35,834 nucleotides of DNA from Puniceicoccales bacterium (lineage in GTDB: Bacteria > Verrucomicrobiota > Verrucomicrobiia > Opitutales > JAIRLM01), in contig JAITCU010000040.1 of assembly GCA_031282835.1 (NCBI GenBank), positions 1 through 35,834 of the forward strand. Direction: 5' to 3'. Position 1 is the first letter of the stretch. Each line of letters begins with the position of its first letter. The notes under the pieces were generated by a model. It searched no databases. It had not been told where the DNA came from and saw only the letters and a program-made list of their open reading frames with translations. Below, piece by piece: positions 14,649 through 25,100 of this stretch. A program made the position numbers and the translations under genes.

Positions 14649-16022
14649 TCAATTCATCGTTGGGACGGGGTGTTTTTCGGTGGGCTTTCCGGGAAACAGC
14701 AAAATTGAAAGCGTGGCTACTGCGCCGAGGACGTAGCAGTAAACCACGTAGCGGGTAATGGATAGCGGTGAAATATCGCCAATTGCGCTGGCGAGGAGCA
14801 GTTGGGGCGTGTATGGCGCGATGCCTTGGAAGACACAGGAAAAAGTGTCTAACCAGGCGGCGCTGCGATGGGGGGGGACACCATTTTTTTTGGCAATTTC
14901 CCGGGCAATTTCTCCGCTGAAGATAATTGCCACAGTGTTGTTTGCGAACATGAGGGCGAAAAAACTTGCAACACCGCCAATGATCCATTGTGCCAACCGA
15001 TGACCGTTGCCACGGCCGGCGGCCCAGGTGGAGAGTTTTTCGGTCACTTTGCGAATGAAGTCCTTGTGTATCAGTCCGGAAAGTCCGCCGACGAAGAGCG
15101 TGAGAAGTACCAGCTCATACATGCTCCCGAAACCGTCGGAAATGCCCCGGGAAAGGGCTAGGATCGTATAATTTCCGTGGGAGAAAAGTCCGACACACCC
15201 GGCAAAGGCGATGGAACTTGCGAGCGTAGAAAAAACATTTACCCCAGAAAGTGCCAGGGTAATAAGCAGGAAATATGGCGAAATGAGTAAAAACGAATGG
15301 GGCCCGACGGAGATGTCTACCGATGTCTTTCCAGCGAAAATAAGGAAAATCAGAACAAACCCTGCGGCGATGGCGGCAATGACGCTATTAAATTTCGTTT
15401 TTTTTCGCAAGTCAGATCCCTGAGATAGAACGGCAGCGATGGTGGTGTCTGAAATAAATGATAGGTTGTCCCCAAACATAGCGCCACCGACGACGGTTCC
15501 AATAGCCAGGGGAATGGAAATCTCCGCTTGGGAGCCGATGGCGGCGGCAATTGGCGTGACGGCGGCGATGGTACCCATGGAGGTACCGATGGACGTGGAA
15601 ATGAACATGGAGACGGCAAAAATTCCGACGAGTAGGAAGCGGCTGGGAATCAAGGATAGGGCGAAGTTGACCATGGAATCGATGCTACCAATGTCCCGCG
15701 TTACTTGGCAAAACGCCCCAGCAAGCAGGAAAATAACGCACATGGTCACGATGTCCCGGTGCCGCATGCCGTCTACGAGGGCCTCCAGACGCTTTTGGCT
15801 CGTTTCCCCGTGTATGAGCCAGCCGACGACGAGGGCGGGAATAATTGCCACCGCGGGAGAAAGCTGGCTAAACGCGTTAGGCATGCCCCGTAGCGTCAAA
15901 ACCGCGCCGGTCCCGACGAAGAGGGTTACAAACAACAACCATGGGATGCAGTAGATCAAAAACATCACTCTTTGATCCCCGAGGTTTTCATGTGTGTCAA
16001 GGCGCCTGTACCAGGTTTTCAT
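14649..16022 (-). CDS. Na+/H+ antiporter, NhaC family
   Basis: A 457-aa polytopic protein with the NhaC/ion-transporter family layout. ISTSIGTSMGTIAAVTPIA and GAMFGDNLSFISDTTIAA are the conserved ion-path motifs, and a second repeat half reads FANNTVAIIFSGEIAREIA followed by a SCVFQGIAPYTPQ stretch. It probably exports Na+ for protons, though the family also includes malate/lactate and amino-acid antiporters. An AAGGA precedes ATG 16022 at a rather long distance (13 nt). Homopolymers near 14870-14890 (eight G and eight T) keep the frame as read. Upstream, TTGATTT...AAATCAA forms an inverted repeat. Confidence 0.9.
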   Translation of the reverse strand: MKTWYRRLDTHENLGDQRVMFLIYCIPWLLFVTLFVGTGAVLTLRGMPNAFSQLSPAVAIIPALVVGWLIHGETSQKRLEALVDGMRHRDIVTMCVIFLLAGAFCQVTRDIGSIDSMVNFALSLIPSRFLLVGIFAVSMFISTSIGTSMGTIAAVTPIAAAIGSQAEISIPLAIGTVVGGAMFGDNLSFISDTTIAAVLSQGSDLRKKTKFNSVIAAIAAGFVLIFLIFAGKTSVDISVGPHSFLLISPYFLLITLALSGVNVFSTLASSIAFAGCVGLFSHGNYTILALSRGISDGFGSMYELVLLTLFVGGLSGLIHKDFIRKVTEKLSTWAAGRGNGHRLAQWIIGGVASFFALMFANNTVAIIFSGEIAREIAKKNGVPPHRSAAWLDTFSCVFQGIAPYTPQLLLASAIGDISPLSITRYVVYCYVLGAVATLSILLFPGKPTEKHPVPTMN

Positions 16023-16307
16023 TGAAATGCGGATTCCTTAAAAATGTAAAATTTGCCATTGATTTATAATTACATCAAATCAATATTAATGTGGTTTGGG
16101 CGATGCTGGACCAAATGCACGCGAGAGAATTCTCCAGATATAAGGCCATAATCAAAAAGCTTCACTGCCACTAGAGGTCTTGCAGAAATCGCTTTTAGCC
16201 ATTTTGCCCCGCATTTCATGCGGGCTTCAGGGCAGTGTTTCTGACTTTCGCATGACCTCTGTTGTCGTCTCAGGCTCATTTGCCAAAGTGATAATTTGCC
16301 TTTTTTG
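16023..16307. other. Spacer between NhaC and small-ORF copy 2
   Basis: It contains the inverted repeat TTGATTT/AAATCAA (about 16063-16087) just upstream of nhaC. It also has a compact hairpin CCCGCAT-TTC-ATGCGGG (16208-16224) that may end the small-ORF transcript, although no clear T-run follows. A 69-codon frame at 16070-16279 (-) has no recognisable protein. Confidence 0.4.
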
Positions 16308-16544
16308 TTAATTTGTTTCCATGGATTTTCCGATCGGATGGGCTAGCCTATTTTTTCTATTTGAGGAGATATTCTCCAAATGGCTTTCGCGGCTGGCCCG
16401 CCTTAAAAAGGCGGGAAATTCCCGTGAAAACGTGGGTCCCAGTTTGAAGCCAGGTGTCAGGCCTGTGGTTAGGAACGTTTGCAGTTCCCAATTGCCGTTA
16501 AAAGTATCTGCCATGGCGGCGGTAGTGTCGGTAGTGCTTTTCAT
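16308..16544 (-). CDS. Small protein of repeat family A, copy 2
   Basis: A 78-aa ORF, the longest family member. Residues 1-52 align with the other two copies (start MKSTTDTTAA, then NWELQTF, LTPGFKLGPTF, FPAFLRRAS). The last 25 residues, rich in Arg, Lys and Asn, are unique. The ribosome site AAAGGAGAAG is identical to copy 1. The gene diverges from gpmI and points toward nhaC. Function is unknown. Confidence 0.6.
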   Translation of the reverse strand: MKSTTDTTAAMADTFNGNWELQTFLTTGLTPGFKLGPTFSREFPAFLRRASRESHLENISSNRKNRLAHPIGKSMETN

Positions 16545-16577
16545 ATTGAATCTTCTCCTTTGAATTCGAATTCACCG

Positions 16578-16608
16578 ACCATACTGCTACGAAACAGGCG
16601 TTTGTCAA
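16578..16608 (-). promoter_or_regulatory. Promoter of small-ORF cassette A, copy 2
   Basis: TTGACA (16603-16608) and TATGGT (16578-16583) on the complement, separated by 19 nt, followed by GAATTCGAATTCAAAGGAG before ATG 16544. Confidence 0.6.
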
Positions 16609-16805
16609 TCTCGTTTGTGAAAAAACGCAAAAATTTGGCGAATATTTTCGCGAACCCTGAGTTTAAGCAGCCTTCTGGCATGCCCTCGGATGTCGTGGGG
16701 CAGGGCGCAGTGTAGCGTGGCGCAGGGGATTGAAAGTTCGCGCGAGGCATTTGTCCAGCGCGCTTGCCACTTGATCAAGCCAAGGGAAGGTATAAGCTAC
16801 GCCCA

Positions 16806-18377
16806 ATGGCGCGGAAAACGGTAGTGCTGGTGATCCGGGACGGCTGGGGCGTGAATCATCGGCGGGATGGACAAAAATCGGACGCAACCCGTTGTGTTCC
16901 AACGCCACATACCGATGAACTGCTGGCCCACTGGCCCTCCGTTGAAATCGAGGCGAGCGGATTAGCCGTCGGTCTGCCCGCCGGGATCATGGGCAACAGC
17001 GAGGTGGGACACCAAAACATCGGTGCCGGGCGCGTGGTCGACCAGGAAATCGTCCGGATCGATAAGGCGCTTGCTAACGGGAGTCTGGGGCAGAATCCGG
17101 TACTGAAAAAAGCCTTTGAAAATGCCAAGCGGAACGGGGCTAAATTGCACCTGATGGGCCTGCTGTCCGACGGTGGGGTACATTCGGTGATGGCTCATCC
17201 CATTGGCATTCTCCGGTTGGCGCACGAAGCTCAGGTCCCACGCGTTTATATGCACGCATTCATGGATGGAAGGGATACGCCACCCAAAAGTGGCATAAAC
17301 TACATGTGTCAATGGGAGGCCGCCACGGGGGAACTGGGCATTGGCCAGGTGGGGACGGTCATGGGACGCTTTTGGGCCATGGATCGGGATGAGCGTTGGG
17401 ATCGGGTGGAGAAGGCCCATCGCTGTTTGACCGGTGGTTTGGCGGAAAAGGCGCGCACGGCCGAAGAAGTCATCGGGCATTACTACGAACATCCGACGGA
17501 TACTTCGCGCGTTGGAGACGAATTCATCCTGCCCACGCAAATTATAGACGCAAATGGCGCCTTTGCCGGTGCCATCGAAGCCGGGGACAGTGTAATTTTT
17601 TTCAACTTTCGCGGGGATCGGCCGCGGGAAATCACAAGGGCGCTTACAAAAGCCGAATTTATGGGCTTTCCGCGCGGGGAAGCCCTATCGCTCCACTATG
17701 TTACAATGACCGAATACGAGAAGGGTCTGTGCGCGAACGTTCTCTTCCCAAAGCCGAAGCCGATGGAAAATATTCTCGGATCCTATGTCAGTTCACTGGG
17801 ACTAAGGCAGTTCCGCATCGCTGAAACGGAAAAATACGCCCACGTTACCTTTTTTTTCAATGATTACCGGGAGGAACCCTTTGCCGGCGAGGATCGGGCA
17901 CTAATTCCCAGTCCAAAGGAAGTGGCCACCTACGACCAAAAGCCGCAGATGAGCGCCGGGGCGGTGTGCGACGGGGTGCTCCGAGCCATGGAATCGAAAT
18001 CCTATGACCTTATCGTGGTTAATTTTGCGAACCCAGATATGGTGGGGCATACGGGAAATCTCGATGCGGCCAAGGTCGCCGTGCAAACGGTGGACCACTG
18101 TTTGGGAATGCTCATGGAAAAGTCCAAGGCCATGGGACAACCATTGCTCATCACCGCCGACCACGGCAACGTGGAATGCATGTGGGATTCGGAAAACAAC
18201 GTCCCGCATACGCAGCACACCACAAATCCTGTCCATGTTATCATTTTCGGAGAAGGGTACGAGCACGCGCGCCTGCGGCCAGGGGGGAAGTTGGCGGACA
18301 TTGCCCCAACACTTTTGCAACTCATGGAGGTTCCTAAACCAGCGGAAATGACGGGAATGAGCCTCCTGCATCCGTGA
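16806..18377 (+). CDS. gpmI: 2,3-bisphosphoglycerate-independent phosphoglycerate mutase
   Basis: A 523-aa glycolytic enzyme interconverting 3- and 2-phosphoglycerate using Mn2+ and a serine nucleophile. The phosphatase-superfamily metal residues are visible: Asp12 in RDGWG and the nucleophile Ser65 in MGNSEVGH. Later come HAFMDGRDTPPKSG, NFRGDRPREI, NPDMVGHTGN and TADHGNVECMWD. The ATG at 16806 is where family homology begins; a TTG at 16764 in frame would add 14 residues. TATAAG at 16791-16796 lies 9 nt before the ATG, so it may be a -10 box for a nearly leaderless mRNA, but no good -35 accompanies it. With enolase in the same window, two consecutive glycolytic steps are present, though not in one operon. 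Confidence 0.96.
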   Translation: MARKTVVLVIRDGWGVNHRRDGQKSDATRCVPTPHTDELLAHWPSVEIEASGLAVGLPAGIMGNSEVGHQNIGAGRVVDQEIVRIDKALANGSLGQNPVLKKAFENAKRNGAKLHLMGLLSDGGVHSVMAHPIGILRLAHEAQVPRVYMHAFMDGRDTPPKSGINYMCQWEAATGELGIGQVGTVMGRFWAMDRDERWDRVEKAHRCLTGGLAEKARTAEEVIGHYYEHPTDTSRVGDEFILPTQIIDANGAFAGAIEAGDSVIFFNFRGDRPREITRALTKAEFMGFPRGEALSLHYVTMTEYEKGLCANVLFPKPKPMENILGSYVSSLGLRQFRIAETEKYAHVTFFFNDYREEPFAGEDRALIPSPKEVATYDQKPQMSAGAVCDGVLRAMESKSYDLIVVNFANPDMVGHTGNLDAAKVAVQTVDHCLGMLMEKSKAMGQPLLITADHGNVECMWDSENNVPHTQHTTNPVHVIIFGEGYEHARLRPGGKLADIAPTLLQLMEVPKPAEMTGMSLLHP

Positions 18378-18441
18378 AAATTGACCGGCGAAATTCACGA
18401 ATATTAACCATTGACTCCCTCGGGCGGAGAAGCGATCCATG

Positions 18442-18812
<371 letters not shown>

Positions 18813-18873
18813 TCGGTTATGTAGCAGGAGATGGCCAGCGGGGGTGTCGCACATCATAATCATTAGCTCGCAA

Positions 18874-18903
18874 TTGACATTTTTTCACGCGCGGGTGTGA
18901 AAT
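18874..18903 (+). promoter_or_regulatory. Promoter of mutS
   Basis: TTGACA at 18874-18879 and TGAAAT at 18898-18903, 18-nt spacer. The -10 ends 6 nt before GTG 18910, implying a leaderless or nearly leaderless transcript. Confidence 0.5.
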
Positions 18904-18909
18904 CGGCTG

Positions 18910-21369
18910 GTGTCTACGACAACGCCTATGATGGCACAGTATGAGGAAGTGCGAAGTGGACTTCCGGGAAATACGTTATTGTTCTTTCGCCTGGGGGATT
19001 TTTACGAATTATTTAATGAAGATGCGAGGTGCGCGTCTAAATTTCTCGGACTCACCTTAACCCACCGACAAGGGGCGCCAATGGCTGGAATTCCTTATCA
19101 TGCCGCCAATGGGTATATTAAAAAATTACTCGATGGCGGGTGGCGTGTGGCCGTTTGCGATCAACTGGAGGCACCGGTCCCAGGGAAGATTGTCCGTCGT
19201 GCGCTCACCCGTGTCTATACGCCGGGAACGGTCATCGAGGATGAGCAAATGGACGCCCGGGAGCACCAGTACATGCTCGCCCTTGACATCGGAAAAAACG
19301 GCATCGTGGCAGCTTGGTTGGAGCTTTCAACGGGCGAATTGCGCATTTCCTTTTCTACGGACGTGGGCGAACTTTTGGCCGTGCTTTCTGCCCTCGCCCC
19401 GAAGGAAATACTCATTCCCGAGGGCGCCCGGGATGCTTGGCATGGCCGGGGAAATAATTGGTTCGATGCCTTTCAATCACTTGCCGCCGGAAAGCTCGTA
19501 TCCGAATTGGCAACGTCCTGTTTCGATGAAATCAATGCCCAAAAGATGGTGCGGGAAACTTTAGGGGTACTTTCCTTGGAGGGGTTTTCCATCGATGATC
19601 ACCATCCCGCGCTGCGTGCCGCCGGTGCACTGCTTCATTACGTGAGCCAAAGTCTGTGTGCGCGGCCGGAAAATATTCACCGCATTCGCGAAGTGCGCTT
19701 TGACCAATCGCTCATCATCGACGGGGCGACATTGCGTAATTTGGAAATTTTTCACTCCGTCCGCCATACCCGGGATGGCAGCCTCCTAGCTGCCCTGGAC
19801 CAGACGGAAACCGCCGCCGGTGCACGCCTTCTGAGGGAATACCTCGCGCGGCCGCTGTTGCATGAAGGAGAAATTATCCGCCGGCAAACCTGTGTGGGCG
19901 AATTTTTTAAAAACTCACCGGTTACTAATGCCTTTCGTTCCGTCCTCGGCCAAACCCGCGACTTACTGCGCATGTTGGGACGGTTGCACAATCGCGTGCG
20001 CAACCCCAGGGACGTGGGTGGAATTTTGGAAACCCTCGAAAAACTGCCCCGGGTGCAAACATTTTTGGATCAACTGGAGGGCAATTGTGTGCGGGCCATG
20101 GGCGAGGCATTGGGGGATTTTTCGGCATTATGCGGGGAGCTAAGCCAGGCGTTGGCGGACAATTTGCCCAACGACGTTTCCGCTGGTGGGTACATCCGCG
20201 ATGGTTACAATGAAACCCTGGATCATTACCGGGAGATTTTGTCTTCCAGTGAACGATGGTTAGGCCAGTGGGAGGCGGAGGAACAGCGCGCCACGGGCAT
20301 CCGCACCCTGCGCATTAAAAATAACGGCACTTTTGGCTATTTCATCGAAGTTTCTAAGTCCTATCTGAACATGGTACCGAGCCATTATATCCGCCGGCAG
20401 ACAGTGGCCAACGGCGAACGCTACATCACGGAGGCCTTGCGGGAGAAGGAGCGGGAAATTTTAGATGCCCAGCGGAATGCAGCGGGCTTGGAGCGGGAAA
20501 TTTTTGAGAAAATAGTTCAACGGGTGCTGGGGGAATCGGAAAAAATTTCCAACGCCGCCCACATCCTCGCCGAATTGGACGTTTTTGCCGGGTGGGCGTC
20601 CGTTGCGCTGAATTGGAATTATACGTGCCCGAAGGTGGACGAGGGGAATGTCATTGCCATTGAAGCTGGACGCCATCCAGTGTTGGAACAACTTATCGCT
20701 CGGCAGCCAGCGGGTCTGGCCGGGACGCAGCATTTTGTCGAAAATGACGTTCATCTGAGCAATGACGATCAGCAAATTTTGCTGCTGACCGGGCCCAACA
20801 TGGGTGGCAAGTCCACATTTATCCGCCAGACTGCGCTTATTGCCATCATGGCCCGGTGTGGCTGCTGGGTTCCGGCCAAGGATGCCCGCATTGGGAGGAT
20901 CGATCGCATTTTTTCCCGTATCGGCGCTGGGGATGACCTATCCCAAGGGCGGTCAACCTTCATGGTGGAAATGCACGAAACCGCGGCCATTCTCAACCTG
21001 GCAACCCCACGCAGCTTGGTTATCCTTGATGAAATCGGGCGGGGAACGAGTACCTACGACGGATTAAGTATTGCCTGGGCTGTGGTGGAGTACCTTCACG
21101 GGGATGGGACATGTGGTCCTGTGACCCTTTTTGCCACCCATTACCACGAAATTACTCGATTGGAGGGAACTTTGCCTAGGGTGCACAATTTTCACGTGGT
21201 TGTCCGGGAGCAGGATGACGAAATTTTGTTTTTGCGAAAGGTTTGCCCCGGATGCGCGAATCGCTCTTATGGTATCCAGGTGGCGAAATTGGCAGGCCTT
21301 CCGGCGCGCCTCATCGAACGCGCCAAGACAATTTTGAGCGATTTAGAGAAAAACAATCATCGGCAATGA
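18910..21369 (+). CDS. mutS: DNA mismatch repair protein MutS
   Basis: An 819-aa mismatch-recognition ATPase. The mismatch-binding Phe-x-Glu is F31-Y-E33 in RLGDFYELF. The lever/clamp region is intact. The ATPase has Walker A GPNMGGKST (628-636), Walker B LVILDEIGRGTS with Asp707 and Glu708, and the switch motif FATHYHE. It is slightly shorter than E. coli MutS (853 aa) and ends at the helix-turn-helix/dimer region. GTG 18910 is preferred; ATG 18928 is possible. No Shine-Dalgarno is seen. Confidence 0.97.
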   Translation: MSTTTPMMAQYEEVRSGLPGNTLLFFRLGDFYELFNEDARCASKFLGLTLTHRQGAPMAGIPYHAANGYIKKLLDGGWRVAVCDQLEAPVPGKIVRRALTRVYTPGTVIEDEQMDAREHQYMLALDIGKNGIVAAWLELSTGELRISFSTDVGELLAVLSALAPKEILIPEGARDAWHGRGNNWFDAFQSLAAGKLVSELATSCFDEINAQKMVRETLGVLSLEGFSIDDHHPALRAAGALLHYVSQSLCARPENIHRIREVRFDQSLIIDGATLRNLEIFHSVRHTRDGSLLAALDQTETAAGARLLREYLARPLLHEGEIIRRQTCVGEFFKNSPVTNAFRSVLGQTRDLLRMLGRLHNRVRNPRDVGGILETLEKLPRVQTFLDQLEGNCVRAMGEALGDFSALCGELSQALADNLPNDVSAGGYIRDGYNETLDHYREILSSSERWLGQWEAEEQRATGIRTLRIKNNGTFGYFIEVSKSYLNMVPSHYIRRQTVANGERYITEALREKEREILDAQRNAAGLEREIFEKIVQRVLGESEKISNAAHILAELDVFAGWASVALNWNYTCPKVDEGNVIAIEAGRHPVLEQLIARQPAGLAGTQHFVENDVHLSNDDQQILLLTGPNMGGKSTFIRQTALIAIMARCGCWVPAKDARIGRIDRIFSRIGAGDDLSQGRSTFMVEMHETAAILNLATPRSLVILDEIGRGTSTYDGLSIAWAVVEYLHGDGTCGPVTLFATHYHEITRLEGTLPRVHNFHVVVREQDDEILFLRKVCPGCANRSYGIQVAKLAGLPARLIERAKTILSDLEKNNHRQ

Positions 21370-21504
21370 AACCGGCGGCCTTCGTCTCCAATCGCGGCCG
21401 AAACGGCCAGCTGTGCACATGTCAACCATGACTAGTTCGTGCGTTACTGTTGCACATAACCAGCCCCTGCCAAGCCGTTCCTCGGTCAGAGCTCCGCAAC
21501 TCGT
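21370..21504. other. Spacer after mutS
   Basis: No terminator or gene seen. Confidence 0.4.
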
Positions 21505-21930
21505 ACTAATATTTCTGTCAAAGATCAAATGCCACTTCCCATCGCCTGATCAGGTGATGAGAAACAGCAAAAGGCGTTCGCCGCGGCATCATTAAATACA
21601 TGTCCGAACCAAGGAACACCGCGCGCGTCCTTGTCACCTTCGCAACGCCGCCCCTTCCTCGAGAGTAACAGGGTTACGCCCGAGGTGTCCGCAACATATA
21701 TCTAAAGGTTGCCCAAGGCTCCCAAATGGTCTCCAGCGAAAACCTTCCCGAATCCGGGGTTTGTAAGACGCATCTCGTGGATCTTTCTAAGATTTTCACG
21801 AAGCAAGTCAAGCGAGTTTTACAAAAAAACATCATGGCCCACTGAAAAAGTTTAACCCCGAAAATTTATGGTCACAGTCTCTGCCATAGTTACCACTTCG
21901 ACAGCAGTCTGGGTGCGGAGTTTGGAAAAA
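21505..21930 (+). repeat. Leader repeat C, copy 2, with 165-bp insertion
   Basis: It shares with copy 1 (9285-9545) the block TAATATTTCTGTCAAAGATC, the AACAGCAAAA tract, TTGTAAGACGCATCTCGTG, CTAAGATTTT and AGCAAGTCAAGC. It then runs through the ATG of the 84-aa ORF. The palindromic stem at 21543-21556 (CGCCTG-AT-CAGGTG) occupies the place of a differently sequenced stem in copy 1. Roughly 21571-21735 is absent from copy 1. TTTACA and ACTGAA about 17 nt apart near 21822-21850 could form the promoter. Confidence 0.7.
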
Positions 21931-22122
21931 TTTTTTTCCATCAAGCGTTTTCAACGCCAGAGTTTTGCGGCTCACGAAACATTTTCGGTGTTGGAGGAAA
22001 GTTGTGCTTCATCGGTAGTGTGTCGGCGGTTGCGCCATTGTTGGCAGTTGTGCGGGGCCGGGGTACCCGATCCGATTTCACTGATTAAAAACATTCTTGC
22101 AGATGTGAAAGTTGTTCGGTAG
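21868..22122 (+). CDS. 84-aa protein upstream of the giant gene
   Basis: I do not recognise the family. It begins MVTVSAIVTTSTAVW, then a basic, Phe-rich stretch (RSLEKFFSIKRFQRQSF), then a Cys-rich middle (five Cys between about residues 46 and 62). The stop is 9 nt before the GTG of the giant gene, so translation may be coupled. No Shine-Dalgarno is seen before ATG 21868. The beginning is conserved at DNA and protein level in the broken copy at 9477, which supports it as a real leader gene. Confidence 0.5.
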   Translation: MVTVSAIVTTSTAVWVRSLEKFFSIKRFQRQSFAAHETFSVLEESCASSVVCRRLRHCWQLCGAGVPDPISLIKNILADVKVVR

Positions 22123-22131
22123 ACTCAATGT

Positions 22132-25100
22132 GTGACTACTTCTGCTTCTGGGGCCACTTTGCAAGTGCGATTGAACGACGCTAGGCGGAGTGCAGTAAAA
22201 CTTTCCACTACTTCCTCGGCTTCACTGACAGGCCTTAGATTGCTTAAAGCCTATGAAACGCAAGCTGAAGACCTGGCAAGGCAACTCGAATGTGCTGCGG
22301 ACGCAGTACAAGATCCAACGTCAGCAGAACGTGATATCCAAGAATTGGCAAATTTGTACAGGCAAGGTTACGATTTAATCACGCAAACGGGGACCTTTTT
22401 AATCGAGAGTCAAAGTGTTTTTATTCGCCTTTTTTGCGGGCGCTTTTTTAAAAATAGGCAAGCTCAGCTATTGAAGGGTTTGCTAGCGAAAAGTGCGGGC
22501 TTTACAGACCGCGCGTATACCGCCCGATTGCGCCTCGACGCATCGGTGGAAAGGACAGACCTCACATCCCTGGCCCAGTTTGATCCTGTGTCCGATCAGG
22601 CCAGGGTCGATCTCCAGCGTCCATCGCAAAAAACGCGGGTGGACGTGGAAGTTCCACGCACACGAGCATTACGATCAGGCAACGAAACGCCGATTACCTT
22701 GCCTTTTCCATTTGAGCATGGATTATGGCCTAGTACTTTTCTGAAATGTTGTCCGCATCAGCCGGGAGAGGTTCCAAATGTTAAATTGTTGCCGATCACC
22801 GAAAAAACCGCAAAAAACGTCATAAATCAGCTTCTCGCAGATTATTTCCATGGGAATATGCCTGATGTTTCTAATGTGGCCAGTATCAGGGGCGCGTTCG
22901 GATTTCCCGAGATTGCCAGCTTCGATGGATGGGGCGAAAAAGATAAATGCCAGGTTATCGGCCTCTTTAATCTCCTCCTCTCGGCCATATCGGCACTTCC
23001 GCGGGAAAGTCCCGAATTCAAAAATGCAAAAGATCTTTGCGCCATGCTCCTGGTCGGCGTCGGCCCAGATGGGCAGTATGTTAAATCTCCCTTTAAAGAA
23101 ATATTAGATATTAGTTGCAAACTAATGTCTCCAATATCCCACCTGGGAATGGGGGCGGCAACATCAAATTTGCCAAACATTGACGAATTATCCACATTCG
23201 ATTCACATACGGTCCAGCAGCAAGCCATGCTAAGGTATAAGGGTATGGAATTTATGCAACATGCGTGCAGCAAACCCATCACTCTATTCACAGGGGCTGT
23301 CATGGAAAAATTTGCTACCTATGCGTCCAGCCCCGATGCCATGCGCCACATACAGGCTGTTATTATGCGTTTATCCCGGGATAGTCGTGTGGAAGCCGTA
23401 CTTGAATTGGCGAAATTTGCCAACGAATTGGCTGCCAGCATAAAAGGCCAAAATGATCCAGGTACATTAAATCAATTGCGGGCTATCAGCGAACTTCTAT
23501 TGGCCAATAAAGATGTGTTCCAGGGCTCGGAGCAATTTGTGGATTTATTTTCCGTCAGTGATGGCATTATTAGGAAATGGAACCATTCGGGCGGAATTAA
23601 TAGCAATGAAATTGCCGCCGTTGTTCAAATCGCTGCTCTGAAAACAGCGTGTGGCGTAAAACTATCTCCTGCGGAAAACAAACATATTGCCCTAATTGCC
23701 GCAGATCCGCGCTATGGATTTTGCCAGCGTGTATATAACGCAGCAGAACTTGACGCGGCGGGTGAAAAATTTGACCCGCCTACCAATCCAAATTTTAGGG
23801 CTTTTTATGGAGGTGAGGATTCCTTGGTTCCCATGGATGCATTTGGAAGTGTTCCCGCCATCGCCGATCCTTCTGAATTTGTTACTGCCGATGACGTGAA
23901 AGCGGCATTTGGACTAGCGGTAAAGGTGGATCGGGCCAACGGTCTCATTCTCAGCGAAGATGGAAAATTATTAGTAGCCACCCGGGAAAAACCGCCGTTT
24001 GTGGAAAAGTTGGACACGGTAAAGATTCTACTGGGTTCTGGTAAATCGATCGATAGTCGCTCTGCATTTCCAGATCCCAATAAACAGGTTATCGACGATC
24101 TCGTAACCGTCGACCTGACAACGGGAGAAGCGGCACACAAAGTTGCTGGAAAATTTGTAGAACTACCGAATTTAAACATCCCCTCCCTATACGTGGCCTT
24201 TCAAGGCGGTGACAATGTTGTGCGCGTCTATTCGGCTAGCAATTTTGCCGAACCGGTGTTTCTGATCGAAGGTGGGAAGTTCTATTCACCACGAAATCCA
24301 GACATCGAATTACATATGGGAACTTTCGAGCAAATTTCTGCACTCGGAATTTCATTGCCATCTGCGGAGAGGCTAAATCTTTTTGGTGGGTTAATAGGAT
24401 TGGACAATAGCGGAAATATTGCCGAAGTTGTTGCATTTGTGCCCGTTTGTTTAGAGAAAGGCGAAGCCTCGGTGCCTATCGCCTTTTCGCGTGGCGCTTC
24501 CGGGCGTTTGGAGCTTTTTGCAGACGGCCGGCCAACGGACCAGTATCTGGTGCACCGGGAAGCGCTAGAAACATACCTTCCCGGAAAACTTACCCGTATC
24601 TTATGTGTTGCGACCGATAGCAGTCCGCGGGAATTGCTACTTTTACAGCCCAGCCTTCTAGGCGCGAAAACGCCGGCCATAGTTACATTACCCGAGGAGA
24701 AAAATGGGGCCATAATTTTGGGGCGGGTGAAAGATGGTGGTGAAACTGAAGGCGCAATTGAGGCGAAAGAATTGCTGAAGCCACATATGTGCAGACTGCC
24801 TACGATGCAGCTTGTTGTCGAAGGTGCTGAACAAAATCAGGGTACCAAAAATCGTCTCCGCTCGCTCATCGCTTATTGTCGAGCTGGACGTGAGTTTGAG
24901 GAAAGAACGGATCGGTATTTTTCGGTAAGGAATGGGTTTGACTCAGAAATTTCGATGGCCGTATTCGATGAGCTTTTAGCGGCATGGGAAAATTCAAAAG
25001 AAAATCTTTCTGATCCTGAATATGTTGCATTGCTCGGCGAAGCGCTCTTGGAGTCGGCCGCAAATAATTACTGGCAATTCACTGGAATGTCCGATGTCAA

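Noticed and set aside
16070..16279. 69-codon minus-strand ORF downstream of small-ORF copy 2
   Set aside because: No ribosome site, no family, and a hairpin inside. It is kept only as spacer.
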